The translations under genes and the position numbers were made by a program. Source: Polyodon spathula (lineage: Eukaryota > Chordata > Actinopteri > Acipenseriformes > Polyodontidae). From it: a stretch of 64,000 nt of DNA. The stretch's first letter is position 1. Every line of letters starts with the position of its first letter. The DNA lies in the NCBI RefSeq assembly GCF_017654505.1, contig NC_054548.1:26072969-26136968 (forward strand). The letters are read 5' to 3'. The notes beneath the pieces are model-generated. The model was not told where the DNA came from and did not search any database. It was given only the letters and a program-made list of their open reading frames with translations. Shown piece after piece: positions 1-12,119 of the stretch.

Positions 1-94
1 AAACCAGCTACTGAACCGATCCAGGATTATATAACTTAACTGCTTGTATATCAGTGATTTAACTATTCTGCAAGTAATTAGCATTATTATTTAT

Positions 95-280
95 TTATTT
101 ATTTATTTATTAATTAGCAGACACCCTTATCCAGGGCGACTTTACAGTTGTTACAAAATATCATGGTGCAAAGTATCATATTACAGATAAGAGCAGTTGT
201 AAAGTACAATTAAAATCGGTAGCAAAAAAGATCAAATTCAAATAAGAGCAAAATAAAGAATACAGTAAATAATTACAATT
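95..280. repeat. L2/V-SINE-type repeat tail
   Basis: A (TTAT)n run is followed by TTAGCAGACACCCTTATCC and GGGCGACTTTACAG. This is the conserved core seen at the 3' end of many fish L2-like LINEs and V-SINEs. The rest of the block is A-rich and featureless. The family call rests on recall of the core motif, and the element boundaries are approximate. Confidence 0.5.
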
Positions 281-592
281 AGGGTACATAAGGACCTTTT
301 TATTTTATTGTGTTACATGTTTCCATGTGTTGCTACAACTGCTTACGTAAGGTGTGTGTAATTTATTTATTTATTTATTTATTTATTTATTTTACATTTT
401 GACCACTTTTTAAAACTTTTTAAAATTGAATTCCGTGCCTCAAGATGGCTTCCCATGTACCCGCATGGAGCTCTCAGAACTACATTTACCATCATCCTTC
501 TGCTCACATATGCAACTGAGATGGATTTACCAGTGAGCAGGAGGGTGATGGAAAATGTAACGCAATAAAATCAAAAGGTCCTAATGTACCCT
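281..592. mobile_element. Non-autonomous TIR element (MITE), about 312 bp
   Basis: The two ends form an imperfect inverted repeat. The left end reads AGGGTACATAAGGACCTTTT. The reverse complement of the right end reads AGGGTACATTAGGACCTTTT, and similarity continues for about 20 more bases through a TTTTATTG-GTTACAT segment. There is no coding capacity inside, only a (TTTA)n run and unique sequence. A TA or TTA target duplication is possible but not clear, so no superfamily is assigned. Confidence 0.65.
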
Positions 593-1019
593 TTAAGTGA
601 AAGTTCGACATATAGCAGTTAACTTATGGTAAAAATATTAACTTAAGAGTCCAGTAAGATTCAACATGGTAATCTGGTACTTGTGGTACGTTTTCAGATT
701 GACGGCATTGTGAAAGCAGAATAGGAGTACCCGCTGCTTGAAGGGCACTGCTTCAATGTGACAAGTGGGTCACCCCCCCAGTGGGTTATAGTAAAAATTG
801 CCCCCCTTATACGAGACACCATAGTGGTGGCCAATCTGGTAGGTTTTTAGTTCTTACTTGGATTACTCTTGGTTGTTTTAAAAGAGTCCCCATGTTTACA
901 AAAATAGCCCATATCATAAAAACGGAGCCATTATTCAAAATTAGCTATTTATTAGCTGTCAGGAATATTAGTTGATTTGGTTAAGATAGTGGTAAACTGG
1001 AATTCATGGAGATCGAATG

Positions 1020-1375
1020 ATACATATCTATCTATATCCCCTGAGAAAGATATGTACAACATATTGAAACGTTGGTCAGCTGGCTCTTTGAGCTAATATA
1101 TATATGGAAATAGAATAAAATAAAATTTGAAGAGAAGTAAATATCGGTATGCATGTCTTCAAATATTTGTGTTGTATTGGAATAGCATTGTTTGCACTTA
1201 TTATGAGTATTTGAATTGCTAATTTTCAATGATTGCATCGTTAATTAACTAATTGAGCTCAAGTGTTGCTGTATTTAATGGTGTGTGCTTTGTTTATTCA
1301 CTACAGCCTGTTGAAGGCCGTATGGCCAAAACATTGCTTGATTTTTAACTTTGTTCTTTTTGAATAATAAATGAT
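1020..1375 (+). mobile_element. Penelope-like element terminal region with hammerhead-like motifs
   Basis: Two short segments resemble hammerhead ribozyme cores found in the terminal repeats of Penelope-like retroelements. The first, about 1038-1075, has CTGAGAA, a perfect ATATGT/ACATAT hairpin, then GAAACGTTGG. The second, about 1307-1340, has CTGTTGA, an AGGCC-GTAT-GGCC hairpin, then AAAACATTG. Both differ from the consensus CTGANGA...GAAA at catalytic positions, so both are probably inactive. No RT is attached here; an RT fragment of the same superfamily lies at 15.98-16.61 kb. Assignment is by motif only. Confidence 0.4.
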
Positions 1376-1611
1376 AAAGAATGGGAATTTGATCTACCAT
1401 CTATTGTTATGGTGTTGCGCCATGTTAACACAAGACTTGCAACAGGATTACAGGGTATAAGGAAGTGTATCTCTGTCTCAGGAAGATGATGATGATTCTT
1501 CAATTTGTCCTGTGAAATTAACATCATTCCATGGGGCAAAATGTGTCAATCGTACCAAACTGGCACTGGCCAGCCCCCTACAAGCATTCCATGCTTGGAA
1601 CATGCATTTCC

Positions 1612-1866
1612 AAAATATAGAAAACTAAAGCATGATGATGGGATGATGACATCAAAATATAGAAAACTAAAGCACGATGATGGGATGATGACATAAAAAT
1701 ATAGAAAACTAAAGCACGATGATGGGATGAGGACATCAAAATATAGAAAACTAAAGCACGATGATGGGATGATGACATCAAAATATAGAAAACTAAAGCA
1801 CGATGACGGGATGAGGACATCAAAATATAGAAAACTAAAGCACGATGATGGGATGATGACATCAAA
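1612..1866. repeat. 42-bp minisatellite, six copies
   Basis: Six head-to-tail copies of a 42-bp unit start at 1612, 1654, 1696, 1738, 1780 and 1822, followed by a few bases of a seventh. The unit contains TATAGAAAACTAAAGCAYGA then repeated GATG triplets. Because 42 is divisible by three, several frames stay open on both strands and give repetitive ORFs of about 60-108 codons. These look like by-products of the array, not genes. Copies differ by a few substitutions (GATGATG/GATGAGG, CATGA/CACGA). Confidence 0.95.
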
Positions 1867-2477
1867 ATTCAAGAAAGCGTTCTATTCTAGGTGCCACAAG
1901 TTATTGTAAACGTAGCTATAGCTGCCTGTGGAGGCTGGGTGTTAGCCCTGGAAAGAGTTAAACTGGCAACAAAAAGCCTGGATTACAGAAAACAACAAAT
2001 AATCAATAACTTTTCTGAGATGAATATTTTCATTTTGAACTTGCAAATTGCAGTATCCCCACTGAATGCACTTTGCTTCATTTGCTGCGCAATGTAAAAC
2101 TGCTAGCTTTATTAAAGCTTTCTGCTGCCAATATAAACATCAGCACTCCTCTGATGTAAGCACACTAGTGTACTGGGCTGGGTTTGGAAAAATAATATTT
2201 TTTATGACTGACATTCTCTGGTAAAAAAAATTGACTGCTATATAAAGAGATTGCAAGGTCATATTTTAAAAGTATTCGTTAGTGCTCTCCCTTAATCTCA
2301 TCAACGTTCAGAGGGTTTGCATTTAGTAACCTTTAGCCAGAAAAATCATTAATGTCATGATTCATAAAAATCAAATTATTTTGTTGCATCAGTCTTTGTT
2401 GTAAAGCACTCTGAAAATGAAAATGTAGAGGTAGAAAAATATATGCCTTTTTGTTGGTTTTCTCTTGATTTAATACA

Positions 2478-2557
2478 GCGCTGTTTTCAATTAAAAGCAA
2501 ATCCTGGTTCCTGGAGCTTAAGGTTACGTTAAAAGGAAGGTCAGAAGATATCTATGA
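2478..2557 (+). pseudogene. UGGT2: UGGT2 exon remnant with frameshift and stop
   Basis: After an AATACAG acceptor the frame reads CFQLKANPGSWSLRLR then TAA at 2530-2532. A two-base shift restores GRSEDIYEIL. This matches the family segment around YFQLKANPG...GRSEDIY. AAA at the arginine/lysine position seems to have become TAAAA, a net gain of two bases that creates the stop. No GT donor is visible directly after EIL. Confidence 0.8.
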
Positions 2558-4249
2558 GATATTGCTTTGTGTTACATATACAATATAAATCAGGCTTACA
2601 TATTATAGTACGTTTCATTTTAGGAGGCAGGCATTATAGTTGTGGATGTATTACTGTAATATGAATCCCATACATCAGTAAAACAGCAAAGCTAATCCAT
2701 TTCATTTTGAAAATGTTTAACATTGTTCAGGATTCACAAAATGATGTTCTCATAACAGATCGTATTGCAGAGCATGACTTGGGCTAGAGAAAGGTAAGCC
2801 TATATCTGCTACAGGGAGCTGTGTTTATCTTTAAACATCCTCTTAAAAAAATACTAACATCTATATTCATTTAGCAGTAGCTTGCATTTGATTTATGAAT
2901 CTAAAAAGCAGATGACCTTCCCTTCATAAATCAAACCCAGAAGTCTATCCTCTGCAGGTGGTGAACATCACCTGCTACAAGATACTGAGCACAGAGGAGT
3001 TAAGATGGATTTGTTGGCAGATGTTATTCACAGTAACCTTTCCCTCCCATGAGGAGCAACTTGGGAGAAACTCTGACTTCATGGATACTTGGTGTTTAAC
3101 CATGCCAGAATGCTTCTGTCGGCTGACTGTTAAAACAAAAGAAGCTATCAAAAAACGATTTATTGGTGCAATAGCATTTGTATTGTTATTGGTTTTAATT
3201 GCTTGAGTATTTGTTTAATTATATTACCAAGACAAATCCTATTTGAAATGTGTCATCTAGAATTGTAGACACTTCAAATAAACAATACAGCAAATATTAA
3301 AAAAAGGGAATATTATAGATTGGATAGCTTAACAAAAAAGTTTAGCATCATTCCCTTACTCCAATGCATTGCATTGATTTTTTACTGCTGTTGTAACATT
3401 AAAACAATAATGCATCACCCTGCTCTTGCAAAGCTACAGTTTCTCACCTCAGAAGCTTGGAGGACAGGTTGTTAGGTAATTTCAGCATTACCTGTAGCAA
3501 TTGTTGCTAAGGGATTCAAAATGATCAGAGCGGACAAAATAAACATGGATTTTATTCATGTTAAATCCTGTGGTTTAAAAAAAATGCACAGTTTTAAGTT
3601 TAAATCATGTTGTTTTAAAATGATTATCAGTTAACGAGTTGTAGTACATAACTGTAATTACTGTACAGAATTACAAATGTTTTCATAAAGCTTTTTGAGA
3701 TGCATGACCCATGGGGAAAATACTGGTATCAACACTGATTAATTTTATTAATTTTTTTACTATTGTACATATAACCGTTATGCAATATTCAAATTTGTAT
3801 ATCTTCGCCTACATTCTAGTGAAAACAGTTATGCCTAACAGGAAGGGCAATTTGAACTGCTAGTGATAACTGTTATGTTGCTTTCTGACTGAAACATACC
3901 GGTACTGGCAATGTTACGTCGGCCTTTCTCTTTCACAATTGTGCCGAACGGTGTCCGTCCATCCATCCATCTCTGCCTGTCTCTCTTTATACACTTTGAA
4001 CATGATAACTGGCTTCATTTTGCAGAAATCTTCACAAAACTGTTATCATACATATCATAATTTACAGGAGGGAGTGTGTGAAAGCCAGACTAAAACAAAA
4101 CTGACCGGACGGGGCGTTAAAACGTCTTGGAAAAATATAGCATGCAATTACTCCCTCTCTATAGTTGATATATTAAAAAAAAAAATAATAATAAAAAAAA
4201 AAAAATTTATATGAGTTTTCATTTTTTTTTATGCATTAAAATGCTTCCA

Positions 4250-4575
4250 GCAGGGGTTCCATAGTGGCTCATCTGGTAAAAGCACTACCTCGTCGCCGGT
4301 CTTCGCTTGGGATTCCTAAGGGAGCGTCGCATTGGCTATGGCGCTCCTGTGGGTTAGCGAGGCAAAACAGTCAGAGACTGCTTCTCCTAATTGCTACAGC
4401 AAACTCTTTCAGGGGCCCTGTGAGCACAGAACAGACACCTGCAGGGCTGGCCTTTGTCCTCCAGAGGCCGCTAGCTCGCCGACATCTGTTCTCGAGCTGG
4501 CTTGGTCTGGGATCAGAGGATGCCCACTGAACCTTCAGATCTGTTATGATTTATTTCTTCTCTTGTACTCGTAAA
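4250..4575 (+). repeat. tRNA-derived-like SINE (tentative)
   Basis: A GC-rich island stands out in AT-rich intron sequence. It opens with GTTCCATAGTGGCTCATCTGG, where TGGCTCATCTGG is close to a pol III A box, followed about 40 bases later by GCTTGGGATTCC, a weak B-box-like match. This order and spacing suit a tRNA-derived SINE head, with the rest as body. No poly(A) tail or target duplication is clear. It also produces two overlapping 80-88 codon ORFs that I treat as chance. Confidence 0.4.
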
Positions 4576-4579
4576 GGTA

Positions 4580-6180
4580 AAAGGAGATCTAATTTTTCAT
4601 CCTGACAGTGCCATTATTCATGTGGTTGTTACAGGGCCTTCTCTAGTTATAGGGCAAATCTAGATGAAAAAACTTTTCACTCCCAGTCTCCCAGTCCAGT
4701 GAGCATTGGCATTACTGCTTGTCTTTGACAGGGAGGAATGAGATATGAATCCTCTCTTGAGGTGGGATAGAAATTGATATCCACTACTTCTACGATTTGG
4801 CCAGATAGTTTTCTGTTTAAAAGAAAAACATCAGTTCTAATACGCATCAATCTATGCATTCTGCACTGTGAACAATAACTGTTATGCCTCTTTCATCAGG
4901 ACAAGGCTAATTCCCTGCTTTCAGTAACTGCTCAGGTCATAAAGGGTCAGCGAGTCGTGACGGCTTATCAGTGAACACTTATAGAAAAGTTTCTTGTTTT
5001 ATCGGTATTTTGCTCTTGCTTCAGCAGATTGTCTAAACTGACATATGAACACATTCACTAGAGATCTGGGCTGAGATGCCTGAGATTCTTGGGTGCTTCT
5101 TAAGTTATTAAAGCTTCGGCACTGCAAAATACCACTTGATTCTTTATTTATGGCAGCGTGATTTTAATTTGCTTTGCAGCTCTCATCTGATTTCCAGCAA
5201 CAGCAGATTTTGCCAGGTAGTAACTCAAGATGACACCATTTGAGAGCCTGCTTTATGATGATAAACTGACAAATGCAAACTGTTCTTCAAGTGGTATAGA
5301 AGGACATGTTCTACTGCCCTTCTGCTCTCTTGAGGCCCTATTTATCATCAAAGGACATTTCTAATAAAAAATGAGCACACTAAAACTAGAAAGGAATTGC
5401 TCAGAACATCTGCCATTTAAAAAGGTTTCATTCCTTTGAAAAACATAGCCTTTGCCCTTGCACTCATTGCTTAGTTAGGACCCTTTGTTCCTAAAGTTCA
5501 TTAGTGGTAGATGCAACCTTCATGACTAATCCAAAAGGTATCAGCTGGTATTCATTTCTGTATGTTACAGACATTTCTCACCACTTTGGACATTGCTATA
5601 GGTAATGGGGAGATTTCATTCATTAATTAGAGAAATACAGGTCTGTGATAGTGCGGAGGAATTATGAAGATTTATTGATCCATTATGACAAAATATAGTT
5701 TATCATGTAGTTTGTCACTGTGTATGTCCACAGGAAGTTGTTTAAATAAAGGAAAAGTAGTTTCTCTCTTGTGTTGCTTGACTACTATGGTGATAGTTGT
5801 GTTCTGCTATGAATCCTGTGTTCTTCAGTGAAGTGATTGTCTATGTTCTTTTGGCATTAGTTTGCAGAGTGATTCTGTCATGTTTTCTTTGTCTCATTCT
5901 TTTTTGTTTCGTATGCAAGCTCATTTGCTTTATAAGCACTTCGGAATAAAACTGCATTCATTGCAGATAGAAAAGAAAGCAGTGTGAGAGAGGTATTTCA
6001 GAGATCTGTTTCTTCTTATATTCGGTGTATCAGGTGATGGCGTAGATGAGTCATCCATAACTACATTTGAAGACATTGAAAAAGAGTTAAAATCAAAACC
6101 TTTGCCATTGAATTTTACTTTTTTATAGTATTTTTTTCTTAAGTTATTTAGACTGTCATGTTTTTATATTTCTTCCCTTC
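4580..6180. other. UGGT2 intron, no features recognised
   Basis: AT-rich sequence between UGGT2 exon remnants. I see no exon with family similarity, no RNA gene and no clear transposon ends. UGGT2 exons expected nearby may have decayed beyond recognition. Confidence 0.5.
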
Positions 6181-6183
6181 TAG

Positions 6184-6268
6184 TCATGATGGCACCAAGT
6201 CGCCTATTGATTCTGACAATGTCATTGTTGTGTTGAATAGTTTCCACAGCAAAATCATCAATGTAAAG
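6184..6268 (+). pseudogene. UGGT2: UGGT2 exon, open
   Basis: Between a TTCTAG acceptor and a GTAGGT donor the frame reads HDGTKSPIDSDNVIVVLNSF followed by HSKIINVK with no stop. It matches the conserved HDGT...VVLNNFKSKII(K/E)VKV segment just before the catalytic domain of UGGT enzymes. This exon alone would pass as functional. The next exon (from 6475) starts VQKRADKQ and then loses frame. Confidence 0.88.
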
Positions 6269-7689
6269 GTAGGTATACCAACAAGAGCCTTTAGAATCAA
6301 CACTTTTTAATAATATAGTCAATACTGAAATTATAGGATGAATTAGAATAAGTGACTTACAGTAATATCGTTTGTTACTTACTATCTTAAATTGCAAAAA
6401 GCATCAGTTAAATAAAGATTTAAATAATCATTTTCTATATGATTTCAGCTTCAATTGGTTTATCTGTGGTCTAGGTGCAGAAAAGGGCAGATAAACAAAG
6501 ATCTGTGAAGATTACGAAGCTGCGTAGGGGGAAAAGCGGCTCTACTGTTAACTATTACTATATTGTTCCAGATACTCTTTCAGAGATGTTACGTGTTTGG
6601 AGTCAACCATGATGGACAATAAAACTCATCCTGTGTCTTCTGTAGCTGCAGGGCGCAGAGTTGTATTATGTAAAACAATGTGGAGCTTTACATGTTCTTT
6701 TTTCATATTTGTTTATTTTTTATTTTATTGTGTTCTAAATATATTATGTTCATTATAAGTAAAAGAATATATATATATATATATATTAATGGGGACTAGC
6801 TTTTGTAATATCCTAATTGGTATAGAAAAAACAATTAAATTCATAATTTTAGTGTTGGCACTTGGCTACAAAAAAATTGAACACTTTTTAACAACCCAAC
6901 CCCTAAACAAGTTTGTTTTTATGAAATTAAACCTGATTTCATGTTAACCAAATATGCTCCAAGGTGGTGGAAAAGCAGTGTTGCAGAGCAAGAAGTGGAG
7001 CATTCTTCCATAAGCTTGACTGGGGTAGGAAATAACTGAACAGGCCATGTCCTTGGAAGAGGAATGGATGCAGTATTGATTAGTAGTAGCTGCTTGTTTT
7101 TCTGCATAATGTGTTTTTTATTTTTTATATTGTGTCTGTCTTCTTACTTACTGCTCAATGTGGAAAGCTTGTGGAAGTCTGAAGGAAAGATAGGAAGTGT
7201 CACGTTCAGCAGCCATATTTTTTTTTTTTTAACAGTGACTAGTTACATAGCTTTTCTGCTTGCTGAATGATTACTGCGGCATCATACATTTTCAGTAATG
7301 TTAAGTTCCAAAATGTATTTAAAAATACATACGTTTTTTTATTTTACTTTTTAGACTAAAATAGATGAACCCTGAAATAGTTAAAAATATCGAGAGGAAT
7401 GTATACGACTGAGACCCAGGATTGTGGTAGAAATCCAGAATGACTGTCTTCAACCCACAGTGTAACCTGTTACTGTAATGTTGACATATCTACATAACAT
7501 CTACAAGTGTTAGCTTGAAATATGTTTTAAATTAATAGAATATGAGAAGATTTGGTCTCATAATACTTCTAAAGTTGAAGATGTCATCGCACCTTTCTCC
7601 AGATAACCTTTGACACCTTGCGCTGGCACATGCCTATTTCGATCCCCTCGAGTGAAAGCCTGATGTGCAGTTAAAAGTAAATGTCATAA

Positions 7690-8115
7690 TTTAAATTAAG
7701 AGCTCGTTCGTTTCAGGGAGAGAAATGCATTGAGCAAACCCCCCACGAGTAATAAACGAAAATATGAGGCTTTAAACCAGAATCGGAGGAAGAGTTTGCT
7801 TTCACTGAAAACAGTGGTAAGCATTGGTGTCTCGTCTGCAACAAATCGCTTACACGCTGTGGTCTGTACAAGATGAGCAACCGCAACATTATTATGAAAC
7901 AAATCGCAACCAGTTTTCATCTGAATATCCTCTTGGATCAGACTTGAGGAGAAACAAGCTGGCCTCTTTAAAAGTATGCCTCAGTAGGTGTTCCTTTCAG
8001 CGTTCAGTACAGAAGCTGGTGCAGTGACTCAAGCGAGTTTTGTATGGCAAGCATGGAATATCGCTTGTGCCAAAAGTCCTGATTCAGATGAATAAATCTT
8101 TTTGTAAAATTGGAG
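7690..8115 (+). pseudogene. hAT-type transposase remnant (BED finger plus DUF4371-like start)
   Basis: Pieces in different frames line up with the N-terminal part of a hAT transposase: NKRKYEALNQNRRKSLLSLK, then HWCLVCNKSL (first half of a BED zinc finger, C-x2-C), YYETNRNQFSSEYPLGSDLR, RNKLASLKVCLSR, and ASFVWQAWNIACAKSPDSDE. The last resembles the ASxxxAxxIAxxxxPFxxGE motif of the DUF4371 region. Frame changes and stops show that it is dead. It lies in a UGGT2 intron. The superfamily is recognised by motif; the exact family is unknown. Confidence 0.7.
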
Positions 8116-8658
8116 TGCTGACGCTAGACTAAAGAATGCATGTTTAAGTGATATATTGCAGGTGTAAATGTAATATTATATTTACATATCTTGCTTCTCA
8201 TGAGCAGGTACTGTAGTCCCTTTCAAAATAAATAAAGTGCATTTGTCATCCACAAAGCTCTCAAACATATTTAATACACGCAGCAGTCATACAAAAAAAA
8301 ACGTTCCTTTTTTTTTTTTTTTAAACCGTGTATTCAGATCTTCAAGGGAAGAGCTTGTCAAAAAGAATCCTTACAAACATTTTCATTTTTATGTGGGATT
8401 TTTGGTGACATTTTGCTTCATAATAACTGAATCTATTTTATTTACAGTGCCTGTTGCATACAGTATAATCAGAAATAATGGAAAAATCACCACAGTGTTA
8501 CATTTAAAGTTTAATACAGTGTAGATCTACAGTACAATACAAATTATATAGATAGAAATAGCTGTTCTTCGACGTATCGAGACGTCTTCAAGAGGAACAA
8601 GACATTTAAAACGACCATCGAGCCAAGATAAGAGAGTAGAGTCTAAAATTCCGTTATA

Positions 8659-8729
<71 letters not shown>
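8659..8729. repeat. (AT)n microsatellite
   Basis: About 70 bases of uninterrupted alternating AT inside a UGGT2 intron. It creates long poly(Tyr-Ile) ORFs on the minus strand, which are artefacts. Confidence 0.98.
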
Positions 8730-8734
<5 letters not shown>

Positions 8735-9918
8735 TGCTGAAAGGCTCTTTTGCCAGGGTATGAAAATGGTGTGCAGCTGCTAGGGTCAGGAAGTTTGGCC
8801 AACCCTGGCATATACAGCAGATTAGAAGACTTCGCTGTCCGTTAGCTGAAAGCTCCCAGTCTCTTGAGATGTCCCTGGTACAGTAAATACTGCAGGGGTC
8901 TCTGTAATTCTTTGGAGACAAGGGAAAGCAGTTTTTTCCTCTGGTGAGGGACAGGCACCAATAGAGAGCTGCTTGTATCACTGCAGATCACACCCTGTAC
9001 TGCTTGGAAGCAGGCTTGTTTAGATTTAAATGGTGAAAAAAGAAAGCAAACAGCAGCTCAACAGATTCCATCCCTGCTTGATGGAAACTGTCAGCTGTTG
9101 TGGAGATGAGTGATTGCAACGCTGTAGCTGTCTTTTACCCAGTTAAACTGACTTCTAGAGCTCAAGGCATTAACCCAAGGATTTATTGTTTCGGCAACAT
9201 GCTGTCATAATCAGTGGTGTCTTCAGTGAAGTTGCAGCGCACAATATACCCTGGTTAGTTTGAGTGACTTTAAAATCCTAGTGCCAGAATGCCCTTTCTG
9301 TAAAATAGCTTCCTCTGTGCATGCAAATATATTGTATTCAATGTGTATAGCCTGTGCATTTGTTGCAGTGATTTAACTTTAGCTGGTTGAGTGCAAATCT
9401 TGCTTTCTTATACCATTGCAGTATGGCATCCTCATGTTGCATGCTATCCAGCTAGAAGCAATTGAAGCTATCAATGCTTCAAGTTGTTTATAATTAACAT
9501 TTGTTGGAAACTGAGAAAAAAAAAAAAAAATTGAAGATTTGCTGTGATTATAAAACACGGTTAACAGGTTATTCCTCTGACTTGCTACCATTAATAGTCC
9601 TTTGTAGGGTTTGATTCCATGGCATGTGAAACTTTGGTTCCATCCCTACCAAAATCGATGATAGGTACTTGCACTCATGGCTTCAGTTGTTACATATGTG
9701 TTTGTTTCAACTTCAGCTGATCAGATGGGATACATATTAAATCAGCTTGTTGAATAAGGAATCATGTATGTTTTGTTTTGTACATTTTTAAAGACGGACC
9801 TGGCTGAAAATACAGTATTGCATTGTTCCATAGTTAAGCATACACTTATTGAAGACATGTAACATATAGCAAACCCAGAAAGAAAGAAAGAAACGTCTTA
9901 TGCCGTATGACTTCTAAT

Positions 9919-10262
9919 TAGGGCTTCTAGTTTTTGGATTTTATTTTCCATCTCTCTCCCTCTCTTTAAACCTTAATTAATAGTTGTTAAGCCATAACTG
10001 AATACCAGATTGTTTAAATTAGCGACGTACTAGAAACTAATGCAGTGGGAATTAATAAACTGAATTCGACAATTAGAGCCAGAACGAAATGCAGGTTCAA
10101 AAAGAATCAGGTGAGATCAATGCATGTCGTTTGTTAACTCAGTCAAGATATGAGGGTAAAAAGAAACAGCTTCCTTTGGTAATTAGTGTTTCATTAAGAG
10201 ATTAAATCAACTCAAAATATGTTTAAAGGGACGTGATCAAAAATAAAAAACTAGAAGCCCTA
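9919..10262. mobile_element. TIR MITE, about 344 bp
   Basis: The left end TTAGGGCTTCTAGTTTTT is mirrored by AAAAACTAGAAGCCCTA at the right end, a near-perfect 17-bp terminal inverted repeat. The interior is AT-rich with no transposase. The element ends about 40 bases before a UGGT2 exon. TA next to both ends could be the target duplication, but the superfamily is uncertain. Confidence 0.75.
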
Positions 10263-10303
10263 CCTGTAATCATATAATGATTACCTGCTACTCTTGGTTT
10301 CAG

Positions 10304-10387
10304 AATAATGATGCTTTCAGTTTTGCGCCTCACCAAAACACCCGTCAAGTTCTAATTCCTGAAAACTACCTGTCGCCAATGTTTAAG
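10304..10387 (+). pseudogene. UGGT2: UGGT2 catalytic-domain exon with stop, frameshift and lost donor
   Basis: The frame reads IMMLSVLRLTKTPVKF, then TAA at 10353-10355 where the family has tryptophan (VKFWFLKNYLSP). FLK follows, then one A is missing so that NYLSPMFK is out of frame. The expected donor is ATAAAT at 10388, a +1 G-to-A change. The exon therefore carries three independent disabling changes in 84 bases. Confidence 0.88.
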
Positions 10388-11285
10388 ATAAATAGTTGGA
10401 ATGATGTTATGAACAATTTAGTAGAGATACAAGTGGTCGTTTTGTGCTCCAATGTAACCACTATCAGACAAACAAGGTAAAAAAAAAAAAAAATCCACAA
10501 CCTCCTTGTTGTTTTTTTATACTTTAATTGTGATCAATCCTTTCTACTTGGGTTGATCTAGTAGCCCATAAATAGTACTGATCTTCATGTTATTTTACCA
10601 GCAGAGTAGTACTGCATGTTGCTGTGTGGAGCCCATGGTACGAGTTGGAGAAGGTCAGTAGATATCTGCATAGTTTCCAACTGCAGAATTTTAGTTGAGT
10701 TAGTAAGGTTAGAAAGGGTTTTGTTGATCAAGTTTGCAAATTGAGAAATAAGTCAAAGTTATTGTTGCTACCATATGAAATCTCAAGCAGGTTTAGGCTT
10801 GGTAGGTAGCCCAGCATGCTGTAAAGGTTTGCTGTACTACTGTATGCTTTTCTATATCAACATTTAGCAACATTTAGCTAGGATCCTTCTGGTTAAATTG
10901 CCGTAACTCCCTCAAAAGCAAAGGTCATATGTGGATATGCCTTCTTTAAATCTCTTTAAGAAAAATAACAATGTAGGAGAGAGAAATTGTTGTAAGAGAA
11001 ATTACAACACTGAAAAAGGGTGAAGGTTCTGCATTGTGTAAAGCTTTCTGTTCAATACTGTTACATGCATTGATTTTCCCTAGACCCAGTCCTTACTAAG
11101 CATCCCTGAAACAATATATTAAGTCTTGAGTTATTTTCAGTAGTTAATGGCTAAATAATGGCTAAGGAAAAAACAGGTTTGGATTATGTCTGTTAAATGT
11201 ACAGGTAATCTCAAGGCTCAAACATAAATGAATATTTGGCACTTGGGTAATTCTTTAGCATTTCTTTTTGTTTGTTTGTTTGCAG

Positions 11286-11455
11286 GAATCGATTCCACAC
11301 ATGGCCAAAGCAAATGAGTTAGTGCAGTATAAGTGACCTTGCTGGCTCCACCATGAGACTGAGAAACAGAGGATCATCTGGGGACACAAGATCCTGTTTT
11401 AGATATGCTGTTCCCTCTGGCTGTGGATAAAATCATCTTTGTGGATGCTGATCAG
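11286..11455 (+). pseudogene. UGGT2: UGGT2 catalytic-domain exon with DAD motif, stop and deletion
   Basis: The frame reads ESIPHMAKANELVQYK, then TGA at 11334-11336 where the family has tryptophan. It continues PCWLHHETEKQRIIWGHKIL, and a two-base deletion follows. The shifted frame gives MLFPLAVDKIIFVDADQ, which keeps the DAD motif that binds Mn/UDP in intact enzymes. About four residues (family NEYNFQYEL) are also missing as an in-frame deletion. The acceptor and the GTATTA donor look usable. Confidence 0.92.
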
Positions 11456-12046
11456 GTATTAGTAAGAACCCTGGTTGCTAATATGTTAATAAAACAAGCT
11501 TGAAAAACATCAAATGGAAGTGTTCCAGCCAGTGTAAATATCCAGGTTGACTGTCCAGATAGATTTCATGAGAAATAGTAATTCTAAGTAAAACCTTTTA
11601 TTAATTATTTTTCATGTAGTGGTGGTCAAGTTCTCATAAAACGTTTGCCAGTCTTTTGGTATGATACTTGATCAAAGTGCCAAATTGTCAACACTGGTAA
11701 TTGAAGTCTTCTATTAACCATAGAGATAGCAACTCTAACCTGTGAACCTCAGCTCTATGTTAAATGGCATCAGCTTATTTGTGTAAGTAAAGGTTCCTGT
11801 TCATGTCACGTGTGATTTAAAATTGTCTGACTGCTAAGAACTTGCCATACTACTGACCTTGTCTGGCTTTATAGTCAAGACCTAACTACGTGAAAAACAT
11901 CACATCTCCTAGCTTACACCCTGAGCCCCCAAACCACATTAGCTGCCTAAAAATCCCAGCTATTTTAGACAAGCTGAATCCTATTCTGTAGGTTACTGTG
12001 TGAAACACACTTGTAATGTGAGTTTTCTTTCTCCTGTCCTGGTCAG

Positions 12047-12119
12047 ATTGTGAGGGCTGACTTGAAGGAGCTGAGGGACCTGGATCTGAAAGGCGGAAGT
12101 ATCAATAGTATCACATCAG
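12047..12119 (+). pseudogene. UGGT2: UGGT2 exon remnant (IVRADLKELRDLDLKG)
   Basis: A GGTCAG acceptor is followed by IVRADLKELRDLDLKG, matching the family segment IVRTDLKELRDFNLDG right after the DAD exon. The similarity then collapses: the APYGYTPFCDSR part is absent and GSINSITS appears before a GTAGGA donor. The second half of this exon and several following ones are gone or unrecognisable. Confidence 0.85.

Noticed and set aside
2958..3206. 82-codon plus-strand ORF with a hydrophobic tail
   Set aside because: No family similarity that I recognise and no splice context; likely chance in a UGGT2 intron.
8527..8981. Minus-strand ORFs with Tyr-Ile repeats
   Set aside because: Produced by the (AT)n microsatellite, with no conserved flanks.
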